From NCBI RefSeq assembly GCF_000248055.1, contig NZ_BAFC01000006.1, positions 28,447-92,446 of the forward strand: a DNA stretch of 64,000 nt. The letters run 5' to 3'. The notes beneath the pieces were generated by a model, which saw only the letters and a list, made by a program, of their open reading frames with translations, was not told the origin of the DNA and did not search any database. A program made the translations under genes and the position numbers. The stretch comes from Gordonia sputi NBRC 100414. GTDB taxonomy: Bacteria; Actinomycetota; Actinomycetes; Mycobacteriales; Mycobacteriaceae. This document shows positions 36,281 to 45,339 of this stretch, in pieces (position 1 is the stretch's first letter; every line of letters starts with the position of its first letter).

Positions 36281-37156
36281 ATGAGCGCGATGAGCAGCGA
36301 CGACAAGGCCACCAACGAATACCGGATCGATGATCTGGCACGGGTTGCCGGGACCACCACACGCAACGTCCGCGGATATCAGGATCGCGGACTGTTGCCC
36401 AGGCCACTGCGCCGGGGACGGATCGCGATCTACACCGACCTCCACCTCGATCGCCTCAGAGTGATCAACGATCTGCTCCGTCGCGGATTCACCATCCGGC
36501 ACATCGGCGAATTCCTCACCGGAATCCAGCGCGGCGACGACCTCGCCGACGTCCTCGGACTGCGCGAAGTGGTCGCCGCCCCGTGGGGGAACACGACGAA
36601 GACCTCGGTCAGCGCAGACGAACTTCGCGAGTTGCTCAACAACAGCAACCCCGCGTACTTCACGCGATTGATCGACCTCGGCCTGATCAAGCCCGAGGGG
36701 ACGGCAGATCCCCCGACGTCGTTCACGGTGCTCGACCAAGACACCATCGACGCATATGCTCGCCTCGTCCGGCGCGGCTTGACTCTGAATTCGATTCTCT
36801 CCGTACATGAGAACCTCAGTACGCAGATGGATTCTGTTGCGGAGGCACTCATTTCGGCTGGACGCGGGACGATCGCCGAGGAGTACAAGGACGGTTGGAT
36901 ACCCCAGACCCCGGCCGAAGCAGATTGGGTGCGTGACCTTCTCGTCGAATTCAGAAGAGCTGGTTCGACGATCGCGCACAATGCCCTCGACCGCGCACTC
37001 GATCGCGACATGGCCCGTCAGCTCGACGACTATCTCGCCATCGCCAACGACTCCGTCGATCAGGATCCGCTCGACATCCGGGGAGAACGCCAGAGCTCGA
37101 CCGCCAAGGGACGAAAGCGATCAGGGAACGACGATCGGCGGCAATCCTCCGGGTAG
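36281..37156 (+). CDS. MerR family transcriptional regulator
   Basis: The 291-residue protein has an N-terminal MerR winged helix: YRIDDLARVAGTTTRNVRGY, then DRGLLPRPLRRGRIAIYTDLHLDRLRVI and a coiled-coil-like stretch LLRRGFTIRHIGEFLTG. The C-terminal 180 residues have no metal-binding Cys pattern, so it senses something else. It lies 7 bp after the TetR gene, so the two regulators probably share a promoter. Its 3' end overlaps the convergent Pro-rich membrane protein gene by 36 bp. Confidence 0.88.
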   Translation: MSAMSSDDKATNEYRIDDLARVAGTTTRNVRGYQDRGLLPRPLRRGRIAIYTDLHLDRLRVINDLLRRGFTIRHIGEFLTGIQRGDDLADVLGLREVVAAPWGNTTKTSVSADELRELLNNSNPAYFTRLIDLGLIKPEGTADPPTSFTVLDQDTIDAYARLVRRGLTLNSILSVHENLSTQMDSVAEALISAGRGTIAEEYKDGWIPQTPAEADWVRDLLVEFRRAGSTIAHNALDRALDRDMARQLDDYLAIANDSVDQDPLDIRGERQSSTAKGRKRSGNDDRRQSSG

Positions 37157-38569
37157 CGGAATGACCGCTCGCGGTTTGGGTTTCGGCCGCGCATTGCTGC
37201 GCGGGCGCGGCTGTTCTGCGCGCTGCGACTCCTCGGTCCGCGGGGGCGGCGGAGGCGGCGGCACGTAGGTGGCAGCGGGTGCGCGGGCCTCGTTGAGGTC
37301 GGCGAGGTCCGCGTACAACTGTGTTGTCGTCGAACTGTGAGTCGCTGTGACCGGGTTCGACGCCGAGGGCGACGCGGAACCGCCGCTGAGCCCAAGTGCG
37401 GTGGCAGCCACCGCAACTCCGACGACGCCGAGCGCTCCGACACCGATCAGGATCTTCTTCCGACCGCGCCCCGTCGGCGCATCAACCGCTGCCCCACCGA
37501 CCGCTGTCTCGTCAACTGCCGTCTCGTCAACCGCTGCGGCGTCGTGGCCGCGAGGCTCGATGCTGGGCGATATCGGAACGAAGCCGTCAGCCTGATAAAA
37601 GTCTTCGACGTTGTGCTGAAGACCGGCGTTGTGCTGAAGACCGGCGGTCGGCAGATAGGAGGGCGCCGACTGATCGGAGTATGCGAGCCGGATTGGCTCG
37701 ATCCGATCGGTCACGTCGAACTCGTTGTCGACCGATCGCTGCGGCGGGGCGAGCGGTGACTGCTGCCTGCCGGCTTCTGAAAACGAGTCGCCAGGGACTT
37801 CCGCAACGGCGTCGCCCTGAACTTCTGCGACCGGGTCGGCAGCGACGTCCGCGACGGAGTCTTCAGCCACCTCCGCGACCGACTCGCGGTGGATCTCGAC
37901 GTGGTCGGTGGTCTGGGCCACGGGTTCGGGCTCACATGCGGCGGTGGACCCCTGCTCGGCGGCAGCGGGCAGCGCCAGCGTGACGTCGTCGAGAACCACG
38001 ATCGGGACGTCGGTGACCGGCGCGAGCAATTCCGGGAGTCCAGGCCACACGGTGTGCGTTGAATCGAACACCATCGCGCTGACCGTGCGGCCCGTCGAGT
38101 CGGCGCATTGCGCGACGGCGTCGGGGACGCGCTCGGCGCAAACCAGCGTCGACTGTGCGACGTCGCGTCGTGTGACGCGGAACAGTCGGACGTACTTCTC
38201 GCCCATGATGAACGTCCCGTCGGACTCGGCGAGGCGGTATCGGCCCCTATGGCTCAGGAGGCGCAGTTCCGCTGTCCACTCGTCGGAGTCAGGGGCGTCG
38301 ACGCGTCCCGCGCGCACGAGGTGATCGGAGATGAGGGCGTCGAGGTCGGCTCCGCTTGTGCCAGAAGCACGTCTGCTCGCGAAGGCCGTACCGGACTCGA
38401 CGTCGACGAGTGTCACTTCGACGCCATCCTCGGTGACGCTCACCACAGCGAAAGAGTCGACGAGCGTCGAGTGACGGCGTCGGAGATGGTCGGAGACACG
38501 ACTGATCACGGACGCGTCGACAACCCGCCCGTCATTGATCACCCCGTTCGGGATCACCCCGTCGTCCAT
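37121..38569 (-). CDS. Hypothetical single-pass membrane protein with Pro-rich exported tail
   Basis: I do not recognise a named family. The product has a soluble N-terminal region of about 200 residues (SHRGRYRLAESDGTFIMGEKY, FDSTHTVWPGLPELL), a long acidic low-complexity region with internal repeats (S/P-VAEV motifs, AGLQHN twice, VDETA twice), one membrane helix (ILIGVGALGVVGVAVAATALG) and a C-terminal tail rich in Pro (VPPPPPPPRTEE). A similar architecture, Pro/Thr-rich Rv0312, lies near dcd in M. tuberculosis, but homology is unproven. ATG 38569 is my choice; in-frame starts up to 38632 are possible and none has a strong ribosome-binding site. It follows udgA and may be read from the same transcript. 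Confidence 0.6.
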   Translation of the reverse strand: MDDGVIPNGVINDGRVVDASVISRVSDHLRRRHSTLVDSFAVVSVTEDGVEVTLVDVESGTAFASRRASGTSGADLDALISDHLVRAGRVDAPDSDEWTAELRLLSHRGRYRLAESDGTFIMGEKYVRLFRVTRRDVAQSTLVCAERVPDAVAQCADSTGRTVSAMVFDSTHTVWPGLPELLAPVTDVPIVVLDDVTLALPAAAEQGSTAACEPEPVAQTTDHVEIHRESVAEVAEDSVADVAADPVAEVQGDAVAEVPGDSFSEAGRQQSPLAPPQRSVDNEFDVTDRIEPIRLAYSDQSAPSYLPTAGLQHNAGLQHNVEDFYQADGFVPISPSIEPRGHDAAAVDETAVDETAVGGAAVDAPTGRGRKKILIGVGALGVVGVAVAATALGLSGGSASPSASNPVTATHSSTTTQLYADLADLNEARAPAATYVPPPPPPPRTEESQRAEQPRPRSNARPKPKPRAVIPLPGGLPPIVVP

Positions 38570-38690
38570 AGTTCGGTAGTCCCCGTCATCGAGAAACCCC
38601 ACGCACATTCTCGTGAGTCGCGCCCAGTACACCTGAGCACGCTCGTTTGACCACTCCCCCGCAGTTCTGAGTGTTCAACCTAGCATGACG

Positions 38691-40112
38691 TCAGCGGTGC
38701 ACCACTTGTGTCGCATCTTCGAAGGACAGACGACCGAGACCGACCGAGTCCCGCTGATCTGCACCGAACCCTCCATTGTGACTCGCCGTTGCGCCGCCGA
38801 GTGCGGCGTACGACCATCCCGCCCGCCGCCACGACTGCGGGTCCAGGCACCGGCGCCCGTCGACGATGACACGTGACCGCACAACGGGATCGAGTTCGGA
38901 TGGCGCCATATGCACGAATTGTGCCCATTCGGTGGCGATTGCGACGACGTCGGCGTCCTGGGCGGCCTCGGCGGCCGAATCGGCATAGTCGAGCATCGGA
39001 TACATCCGCCGAGAGTTGGCGTTGGCCTTCGGGTCGAAGACGGTGACCGACGCCCCGCGCAGCGCCAATTGTCCTGCGACACTCAGTGCGGGTGAATCGC
39101 GAACGTCGTCACTTTCCGGCTTGAATGCTGCGCCGAGGACCGCGATGTTGGCGCCCAACAGTTCTCGCGGACATACTTGCGCGATGAGGTCGACCATCGC
39201 GGAGCGTCGTCGCATGTTGATCGTGTCGACCTCGCGCAAGAACCGCAGTGCCCCATGCGCTCCGAGTTCTTCGGCGCGCGCCTCGAAGGCACGAATGTCC
39301 TTGGGCAGGCATCCACCGCCGAATCCGAGGCCCGCGTTGAGGAATCGACGCCCGATCCTCTTGTCGTGACCGATCGCGTCGGCGAGCGTCGAGACGTCCG
39401 CACCGACGATCTCGCAGAGTTCACTGATCGCATTGATGAATGAGATCTTGGTCGCGAGAAACGCATTCGCCGAGACCTTCACCAACTCTGCTGTGGACCA
39501 GTCGGTTTCGATGACCGGAAGTCCGGTGTCGATGACCTTGCGGTACACATCGCGCAGCACCGTGCGCGCGTCTCGTGCGTCGGCGTCCGGATCGGTGCCG
39601 ATCACCAGACGATCAGGACGCAGAGTGTCTTCGACGGCGTAGCCCTCGCGCAGGAACTCGGGGTTCCAGGCGAGATCGACCGTGGCATCCGGCGCCGTCA
39701 ACGTACTGATCCGACGCGCCAACGACGCGGCGGTACCTACTGGCACAGTCGATTTGCCGACGATCAGGTGGTCACCACGCAGATGTGGCACCAGCGCGTC
39801 CACCGCGCCTTCGACAAACGACGTGTCGGCCGCGTGTCCACGCGCACGCTGCGGTGTCCCCACCCCGATGAAGTGCACGCAACCGTGTGCGGCAGCGGCG
39901 TCGGCCTCTGTGGTGAACGAAAGTCTGCCCGCAGAGATGTTGCGGCGCAGGATGTCTGCGAGCCCTGGCTCGAAGAACGGAACGTCGCCCGACGACAGGC
40001 GAGCCACCTTCTCCGGATTGACGTCGACGCCGAGCACGTCGTGTCCGAGTTCGGCCATACACGCTGCGTGTGTCGCCCCCAGGTATCCACACCCGATCAC
40101 TGTCAGCTTCAT
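38691..40112 (-). CDS. udgA: UDP-glucose 6-dehydrogenase
   Basis: The 473-residue enzyme oxidises UDP-glucose to UDP-glucuronate with two NAD. It has the N-terminal NAD motif VIGCGYLGATHAACMAELGHD, the hinge segment ISFINAISELCEIVGADV, the catalytic Cys in GLGFGGGCLPKDI (about residue 267), and the C-terminal UDP-binding domain with AVLGAAFKPESDDVRDSPAL. The length is slightly above the usual 440, through the last 30 residues. As in M. tuberculosis (Rv0322, udgA), it is next to dcd. UDP-glucuronate would feed envelope glycans. Confidence 0.95.
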   Translation of the reverse strand: MKLTVIGCGYLGATHAACMAELGHDVLGVDVNPEKVARLSSGDVPFFEPGLADILRRNISAGRLSFTTEADAAAAHGCVHFIGVGTPQRARGHAADTSFVEGAVDALVPHLRGDHLIVGKSTVPVGTAASLARRISTLTAPDATVDLAWNPEFLREGYAVEDTLRPDRLVIGTDPDADARDARTVLRDVYRKVIDTGLPVIETDWSTAELVKVSANAFLATKISFINAISELCEIVGADVSTLADAIGHDKRIGRRFLNAGLGFGGGCLPKDIRAFEARAEELGAHGALRFLREVDTINMRRRSAMVDLIAQVCPRELLGANIAVLGAAFKPESDDVRDSPALSVAGQLALRGASVTVFDPKANANSRRMYPMLDYADSAAEAAQDADVVAIATEWAQFVHMAPSELDPVVRSRVIVDGRRCLDPQSWRRAGWSYAALGGATASHNGGFGADQRDSVGLGRLSFEDATQVVHR

Positions 40113-40216
40113 ACCTGAAGTGACTACGTGGGCCGATCTGCCAACTCGCTACGAGCATGTGACCAGTCGCGGACGCGCGCGTGAACGTCGAGGAGTCGCC
40201 GGTGAACGGTGAGCGT

Positions 40217-40792
40217 CTACGGTGCGTCGCGGATGAAGTTCAGATACGCCTTCGACGGCGTCGGGCCGCGCTGGCCCTGGTACTTCGATCCGACTGCGGC
40301 GCTGCCGTAGGGATTCTCCGACGGGCTGCTGAGCCGGAACAGGCAGAGCTGTCCGATCTTCATGCCGGGCCAGAGCGTGATCGGCAGATTGGCAACGTTC
40401 GACAGTTCGAGCGTGATGTGGCCGGAGAAGCCCGGATCGATGAAGCCCGCCGTCGAGTGTGTCAGCAGACCGAGCCTGCCGAGCGATGACTTGCCCTCCA
40501 GCCTGCCTGCCAGATAGTCGGGCAGGCTGCAGATCTCCAGCGTCGAGCCGAGGACGAACTCGCCCGGGTGCAGCACGAACGGCTCTCCGTCTGCAGGTTC
40601 GACGAGCGTCGTCAGCTCGTCCTGCCGCTGAGCGGGGTCGATGTGGGTGTAGCGGGTGTTGTTGAAGACCCGGAACAGGTTGTCGAGCCGGACGTCGACG
40701 CTCGACGGCTGCACGAGAGCAGGATCGAAGGGGTCGATCGACAGGTTGCCGTCGGAGACCTCGGAGCGGATGTCGCGATCGGAGAGCAGCAC
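40217..40792 (-). CDS. dcd: dCTP deaminase (probably bifunctional with dUTPase activity)
   Basis: The 191-residue protein starts [12 protein letters not shown] and has the trimeric dUTPase-fold motifs: [36 protein letters not shown] region (residues about 105-140) and [20 protein letters not shown] at the end. Dcd of M. tuberculosis (Rv0321) is known to turn dCTP directly into dUMP, and the near-identical length and neighbours suggest the same here. The promoter lies in the 97 bp before the divergent side; no operator was recognised. Confidence 0.95.
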   Translation of the reverse strand: MLLSDRDIRSEVSDGNLSIDPFDPALVQPSSVDVRLDNLFRVFNNTRYTHIDPAQRQDELTTLVEPADGEPFVLHPGEFVLGSTLEICSLPDYLAGRLEGKSSLGRLGLLTHSTAGFIDPGFSGHITLELSNVANLPITLWPGMKIGQLCLFRLSSPSENPYGSAAVGSKYQGQRGPTPSKAYLNFIRDAP

Positions 40793-40889
40793 GCCTGCGA
40801 GCGTATCGGACGGTATGTGGTGCAGGTACGACGACGGCGTTCTGCAGTCCTACCGGTTATTCAGATGGAACCGTGCGACCCATGGCGCC

Positions 40890-41459
40890 TCAACCCCCGG
40901 AATTGAGCTCTGCGCGGCACTCCTCAGTTGTCTTGGTCTGGATGCAGTCCGACCACGCCCGCTGGTCGTCGGCCCAGCGATGCTCGGGAGTCTGACCAGT
41001 GTTGAGTTGCCACTGATAGTTGGTACAGATGATGGCGTTGCCGTTGGCGTCCGTGGCGGTCCGGCCGATGTCCGCGCCAATGCACTGGTCGCCCAGCGAC
41101 GGTCCTGGAGTCGCGGTTCGAGGCAGGTCCGGATTGGGTGCGACGCCCTGGACACTGGACCACACCGCGCCGTCGGTGCCCGCGAGACGTGAGCAGTATG
41201 CCGTCGAGCCGTCCGCGAATACTGCCGTCGCCCCGATCGGGCCGCACTGCGCGCCCTCGCTGACCGGGGCAACCGTGGGCGTCTGCGGCGGTGCCGTAGT
41301 TGTCACCGTGGCCGTCGGCGTCGATGAGGGTACCGTCATCGTGACCGCCGAGACGCTCGGCTTGTGCTGGCTGGTGGTCGTCGCGGTGCCCGAGTCCGTG
41401 GCGCAGCCCGCGAGGACGAGAACAGACGCCGCGGCCAGCATTCCCCAAATCGATCGCAT
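40890..41459 (-). CDS. Secreted lipoprotein of unknown function
   Basis: The 189-residue product has a lipoprotein signal peptide (SIWGMLAAASVLVLAGC) and a Thr/Ser/Pro-rich linker. Two similar modules follow, each of the form Cys, about 15 residues, Cys: CGPIGATAVFADGSTAYC and CIGADIGRTATDANGNAIIC, the second followed by TNYQWQ. The paired cysteines probably form disulfides outside the cell. Such modules are common in surface lipoproteins of this order. Function is unknown. It sits between dcd and an SDR gene on the same strand. Confidence 0.8.
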   Translation of the reverse strand: MRSIWGMLAAASVLVLAGCATDSGTATTTSQHKPSVSAVTMTVPSSTPTATVTTTAPPQTPTVAPVSEGAQCGPIGATAVFADGSTAYCSRLAGTDGAVWSSVQGVAPNPDLPRTATPGPSLGDQCIGADIGRTATDANGNAIICTNYQWQLNTGQTPEHRWADDQRAWSDCIQTKTTEECRAELNSGG

Positions 41460-41513
41460 GGCAATCGGTTTACTCCGTCCGCCGCGGTTTGGCGCCAGTA
41501 ACGGACTACTTGC

Positions 41514-42284
41514 TCAGCTCACAGTGCGCTCGGCGATAGCCAGCACAAGCCGACGCGGAGCAAAGCGTGCACCGTACGCGCCGATGCGATTGACGAGACC
41601 GTCGACGACGCTCGGCTTGCCGGCATCGAGCGCCTTGAACGCGGTGTCGACAACCTGCTTGGTCGTGCGTCGCGACTTCATCGCCGAGCCGTCACCCGCA
41701 ACGTCGAAGAACTCGGTGTCGGTGGCTCCGGGACAGACCGCCAGCACACGGACTCCCTTTCGCTTGCCCTCCGACCACAGCGCCTCGCTCAGCGACAGCA
41801 CGTACGCCTTGGTGGCCGCGTACACCGCCATACTCGGAACCGGTTGGAACGCAGCATTACTGGCGATATTCACGATCGCACCTGTACCCGCGTCGGCCAT
41901 GCGCTTGAGGTAGGTCGTGGTGAAGTCGGTGAGTGTGCCGACGTTGAGCTGTACCTCGTCGCGGATGCGCGACGGATCGGCGTCGGCGAGGTATCCGAAC
42001 GTGCCGAAGCCCGCGTTGTTGACCAGTACGTCGACGCGCAGTCCACGACTATCGGCTTCGGCGACCACCTTGTCGGCTGCGCCCGGTATCGAAAGGTCGG
42101 CGGGGATGACCTCGGCGCGGACGCCGTGTCGCGACGCCAACTCGTCGGCGAGTGCGACCAGCTTGTCCTCGCTGCGAGCGACCAGGATCAGGTCGGCACC
42201 ACGCGACGCGAGTGCGCGGGCGAACTGCTCGCCGATACCTCCGCTCGCCCCCGTGATCAACGCTGTGCGGTTGCGGTACTCCAT
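41514..42284 (-). CDS. Short-chain dehydrogenase/reductase
   Basis: The 256-residue classical SDR has the cofactor motif ALITGASGGIGEQFARAL, NNAGFGTFG, NIASNAAFQPVPSM and the catalytic YAATKAYVLSLSEAL (Tyr-x3-Lys). PGATDTEFF closes the active site. Arg in LILVARSEDKL suggests NADPH. Relatives reduce keto-acyl or other carbonyl groups; the substrate here is unknown. ATG 42284 is preceded by CGGGGAGACCACAC. The tRNA-Gly gene lies 163 bp upstream on the other strand. Confidence 0.9.
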   Translation of the reverse strand: MEYRNRTALITGASGGIGEQFARALASRGADLILVARSEDKLVALADELASRHGVRAEVIPADLSIPGAADKVVAEADSRGLRVDVLVNNAGFGTFGYLADADPSRIRDEVQLNVGTLTDFTTTYLKRMADAGTGAIVNIASNAAFQPVPSMAVYAATKAYVLSLSEALWSEGKRKGVRVLAVCPGATDTEFFDVAGDGSAMKSRRTTKQVVDTAFKALDAGKPSVVDGLVNRIGAYGARFAPRRLVLAIAERTVS

Positions 42285-42447
42285 GTGTGGTCTCCCCGGT
42301 CGTATGACTGCCGTACTTGTATGTATCAGTCAGCGTGCCGCGGGTGCATCCGCGAGCCTGGTCGCGAGGATAGCCGCGACATCGCGGCCGGTCACCGTCA
42401 TCGAGGCCCGGGTTTGCTAGGCTGTCGATCGCGAGTAGACCTCGCGC

Positions 42448-42521
42448 GCCGATGTAGTTCAATGGCAGAACACTAGCTTCCCAAGCTAGGTACGCGGGTT
42501 CGATTCCCGTCATCGGCTCCA
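42448..42521 (+). tRNA. tRNA-Gly (anticodon CCC)
   Basis: The acceptor stem GCCGATG pairs with CATCGGC (42448-42454 and 42511-42517). The D arm contains GTTCAATGGCAGAAC, the anticodon stem CTAGC/GCTAG encloses loop TTCCCAA with anticodon CCC, and the T arm is CGGGTTCGATTCCCG. A genomic CCA follows the discriminator T. M. tuberculosis has a tRNA-Gly near dcd as well. Confidence 0.97.
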
Positions 42522-42777
42522 TCATCACCGCAGCTAGAGCGGTTTTCCAGCCGCTGAACGGCTAGTCCGCAACGTCACATGCCCTCCGCGTGATCCGCCT
42601 TGGTGCCCGGCAGACCGGAACGACCCAGCGCTCCACTGAGGGCAATCGGTTCCGATGTCACGTAACCCGAACTAGTTCGGCTCAGACCAGTTCGGCGATC
42701 ATCGCGCGGACCATCCAGTCTCGGTAGTCGGGCGCGGCTCGAGACGGCGTGTAGGTTCAGCCGTCGCGATTCAGGAC
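42522..42777. other. Intergenic region after tRNA-Gly
   Basis: These 256 bp hold no convincing gene. AGCGG-TTTTCCAG-CCGCT (42538-42555) could be a weak terminator for the tRNA. No integrase or attachment-site duplication of the tRNA 3' end was seen. Confidence 0.35.
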
Positions 42778-43285
42778 TCAATTGATACGAGGGTGATCAG
42801 CGCGAGGGCGGCCACCGCCGGCATCACGACGGGCGGAACACCGCTTTCGGTCGATGACGACCGACCCGACCGCGCTCAGGGACACCGCGACCGCCATCGG
42901 GACTGCACCGGCGAACAGGTCGAAGTCTGGAATGCATAACTCGACGTTGCCGCAGTAGTCCCCGAACTCCTTACCCCTGAACGCCCGGATGCCGTTCACC
43001 GAATACGCGAGCGCAAGCATCCAGAGAATCGCAAAGGGCACCGTCGCCGTAGCCGTCCGACCACGGATTCGTAGCAGAACAGTACTCATGAGCAGTGCCC
43101 CCCGCAGCGAGGGCCGCGGCCGTATGAAAGTCTGCTGCCACACGGCCAGAGCCCTCGATGGTACGCCGATCTGCCGACGTCCAGTAGAAGAGGGCCAACG
43201 CCCACGGAACCGCCACGGTCGCAACGACGTGCACCGCCAGCCAGACGTGGCGAGGCATCGCCACATGGCGGGCGCGACGGGACAT
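42778..43285 (-). pseudogene. Small four-helix membrane protein, frameshifted in a G tract
   Basis: From ATG 43285 the frame gives MSRRARHVAMPRHVWLAVHV and a first membrane helix (VATVAVPWALALFYW), then a start of a second helix (FHTAAALAAGG), after which hydrophobicity is lost. The overlapping frame supplies ALLMSTVLLRIRG, then VPFAILWMLALAYSV and LFAGAVPMAVAVSLSAVGSVV down to 42778. The switch is at a run of six C bases (43099-43104 region, G tract in the sense strand). Removing one G joins AALAAG to ALLMSTVLL and yields four clean helices. The family is unknown. It may be a pseudogene, a sequencing error or a slippage-prone gene. Confidence 0.6.
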
Positions 43286-43380
43286 TGACCCATACTGCCA
43301 GCGACGTTCACCTAGCCGACGCCAAGGAGCCTCAGTAATGTCTGCCTTCGTAGATCAGGGCAGGACGAAGGAGGGTGCGG

Positions 43381-44064
43381 ATGTCGGCACTAACCGGCGG
43401 AGTCCTTCGCCCGACCCACGGCGAGGTTGGGATCATCAGTGCTGTGCTGATGACCGTCGTCGGTGGGTACGTCGACGCCTTCCTCTATCTGCGGCACCAG
43501 GTGTTCGGATTCGCACAAACCGGCAACGTCGTGTTTCTGGCGGTCGGGTTGGTCAAGGGCGACGAATGGGCCAAGTTCGCCTGGCCGTTGCTGGCCTACC
43601 TCGCGGGCCTTGTTGCCGCCCAAGTGCTTCGCACACTGGTCCCGACGCTCCCGGCGCGCGCTCTCGGCTCGGTGCTCGTCCTCCAACTCGTCGTCTTCAC
43701 CGTGCTGGCATGCCTGCCGTCGACCGCGCCTGCCGCACTGTTCGTGATCCCCTTGTCGTTCGTGGGAGGGGTGCGGCTCGAATTGTTCCGCACTGCGGGC
43801 GGAATCTCGTTCGTGAGTATCGCGACGACGGGCAACCTGATGCGGTTCGTCGCGGCGGCAGCCGACCTCGCACGCGGAAGGTCGTCGGCGCAGGTTCGGG
43901 CCGCTGTCGCCACAGCTATCGTCGTGCTCGCTTTCCTTATTGGCGCACTCTGCGGTGCGGGCGTTGCCCAGACGATCGGCCCGGCACTGTGGGGAGCGGT
44001 GCTCCTCGAGGCTTTCGGCCTCGCCGTCTTCGTTGCACAGGTGCGTACGCGGCCAGCCGCGTGA
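43381..44064 (+). CDS. YoaK-like DUF1275 membrane protein
   Basis: The 227-residue protein has six membrane segments and the DUF1275 pattern: AVLMTVVGGYVDAFLYL, then VFGFAQTGNVVFLAVGL, and SIATTGNLMRFVAA, where the repeated T-G-N motifs reflect an internal duplication. DUF1275 proteins are widespread and of unknown transport activity. ATG 43381 is chosen because AAGGAGGGTGCGG precedes it at ideal spacing; the GTG six bases earlier lies inside that site. It is divergent from the frameshifted membrane protein gene. Confidence 0.88.
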   Translation: MSALTGGVLRPTHGEVGIISAVLMTVVGGYVDAFLYLRHQVFGFAQTGNVVFLAVGLVKGDEWAKFAWPLLAYLAGLVAAQVLRTLVPTLPARALGSVLVLQLVVFTVLACLPSTAPAALFVIPLSFVGGVRLELFRTAGGISFVSIATTGNLMRFVAAAADLARGRSSAQVRAAVATAIVVLAFLIGALCGAGVAQTIGPALWGAVLLEAFGLAVFVAQVRTRPAA

Positions 44065-44094
44065 CGGTAGAGCGTCCCTAGCTGCGGTCCCGCA

Positions 44095-44760
44095 TCATCT
44101 GTCACGAAGACAGCTCACCACGTCATCGTCGGCGACCTGGCCGAACTCGCCGTACGAAAGGCCCACGGCACGAAAGGGTTCGGGAACATCGACGGCCACC
44201 ACCCGGTCGATGTCGGGATCGCCTGCGAATCTGCGCAGAGCGTCTCGCGGAGCAGTCGGCACGGCGATCATGACGCCGGCGGCGCCCGCCACCCGAACGG
44301 CACGCGCGGCAACCGCCATCGTGGCACCCGTCGCGATCCCGTCGTCAACCAGGACGACAAACCTTCCGTCGAACGAATACGGTTGCCGTTCTTGGCGATA
44401 TCTCGTCTCTCGCTCGACGCGCAGCGCGTCTTCACGCAGCACGATCTCGTGCAATTGCCGATCTGACACCCCTAGTCGCCGCGGCACGTCGTCGGCCACG
44501 AACACCTGCCCCGCCGCCAGCGCACCCATCGCGTACTCCGGCTGTCCGGGAGCGCCGAGTTTGCGCACAACCAGCACCTCGAGCGGCAGGTTGAATGCCT
44601 CGGCGACCTCACGACCGACGGGCACACCACCCCGCGCGAGGCCGACGATCAGCGGAAGTGGTTGCTCTGCAGACGAACTCGGTACGATCCCGCCGGTCTC
44701 GCTGATACGGCCGGCCAATGCTCGGCCGGCGTCGGCCCTATCCGCGAAGAGGCGTGACAT
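44095..44760 (-). CDS. Phosphoribosyltransferase-domain protein
   Basis: The 221-residue protein carries the type I phosphoribosyltransferase signature FVVLVDDGIATGATM (about residues 120-135), with VGLARGGVPVGREVAEAF near the N-terminus. It fits the stand-alone PRTase group often found beside dienelactone hydrolase or erythromycin-esterase domains, without known substrate. The ATG at 44760 is chosen because GAGGACCGGTG precedes it. The SnoaL-like gene lies 15 bp upstream on the same strand, so they probably form an operon. Confidence 0.88.
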   Translation of the reverse strand: MSRLFADRADAGRALAGRISETGGIVPSSSAEQPLPLIVGLARGGVPVGREVAEAFNLPLEVLVVRKLGAPGQPEYAMGALAAGQVFVADDVPRRLGVSDRQLHEIVLREDALRVERETRYRQERQPYSFDGRFVVLVDDGIATGATMAVAARAVRVAGAAGVMIAVPTAPRDALRRFAGDPDIDRVVAVDVPEPFRAVGLSYGEFGQVADDDVVSCLRDR

Positions 44761-44775
44761 CACCGGTCCTCGAAC

Positions 44776-45237
44776 TCACGACGAGGCGGCGAGGGTGATC
44801 GCCTGGCCAACTGTGACGGAAAAGCTCGGTATGTCCTTCAGATCGATCGTCGCCTCGTACGTCCGGTCGTAGCCGGTCGCGCAGATGCGCCAGCCGTCGT
44901 CGGTTCGGCGGTAGGTATCCGCATAGAACGCCGCTCCGATCATCATGAAGGAGAACTCCGGCACGATGACGCGATCTTGCAGGTACCACCGACCGGTCGC
45001 GGAATCGCCGTCGACGACGATCTCGGGATGATCGACGCGATGCTCGGTGATGACACCCGGTCCGACCGAGCTGCGCATGTACCCGACTAGTTCATCTCTG
45101 TCACCGAAGGACAGCTTCTCGCCATAGTCGCCGGTGACGTCCTCGGTGAGCGTCGCGGCGAATGCATCCCAATCCTTGGTGTCGAGTCCCCGCAGGTAGC
45201 GGTACTTGAGCGCCTTCACTTGCTCGAGATCGTCCAT
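44776..45237 (-). CDS. SnoaL-like / NTF2-fold protein
   Basis: The 153-residue protein has the SnoaL_4-type start LEQVKALKYRYLRGLDTKDWDAFAATLTEDV, typical of the scytalone-dehydratase-like NTF2 group, then HPEIVVDGDSATGRWYLQD and YRRTDDGWRICATGYDRTYE. The reaction is unknown. ATG 45237 is used; a TTG at 45243 has better spacing from GGAG and may be the real start. It lies 15 bp before the phosphoribosyltransferase gene. Confidence 0.82.
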   Translation of the reverse strand: MDDLEQVKALKYRYLRGLDTKDWDAFAATLTEDVTGDYGEKLSFGDRDELVGYMRSSVGPGVITEHRVDHPEIVVDGDSATGRWYLQDRVIVPEFSFMMIGAAFYADTYRRTDDGWRICATGYDRTYEATIDLKDIPSFSVTVGQAITLAASS

Positions 45238-45325
45238 GCCCAACGTCTACTCCGCGCCGCCCGTCGGCGGGGGCGTTTGGGCACAACCGATCGCGCTATG
45301 CCCTACCGCACAAAACGGACATCGG

Positions 45326-45339
45326 TTAGGTTTGCCTAA
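45326..45339 (+). promoter_or_regulatory. IdeR/DtxR-type iron box over the start codon
   Basis: TTAGG-TTTG-CCTAA is a perfect-arm palindrome close to the first two thirds of the IdeR consensus. It ends on the A of the ATG of the siderophore-binding lipoprotein gene. TAGGTT inside it is also placed as a -10 element for a leaderless transcript, so iron-loaded IdeR would block transcription. Confidence 0.75.

Noticed and set aside
42448..42521. tRNA-Gly as an integration site with an adjacent genomic island
   Set aside because: No integrase gene and no repeat of the tRNA 3' end were found in the following sequence, and the neighbours are ordinary host genes.
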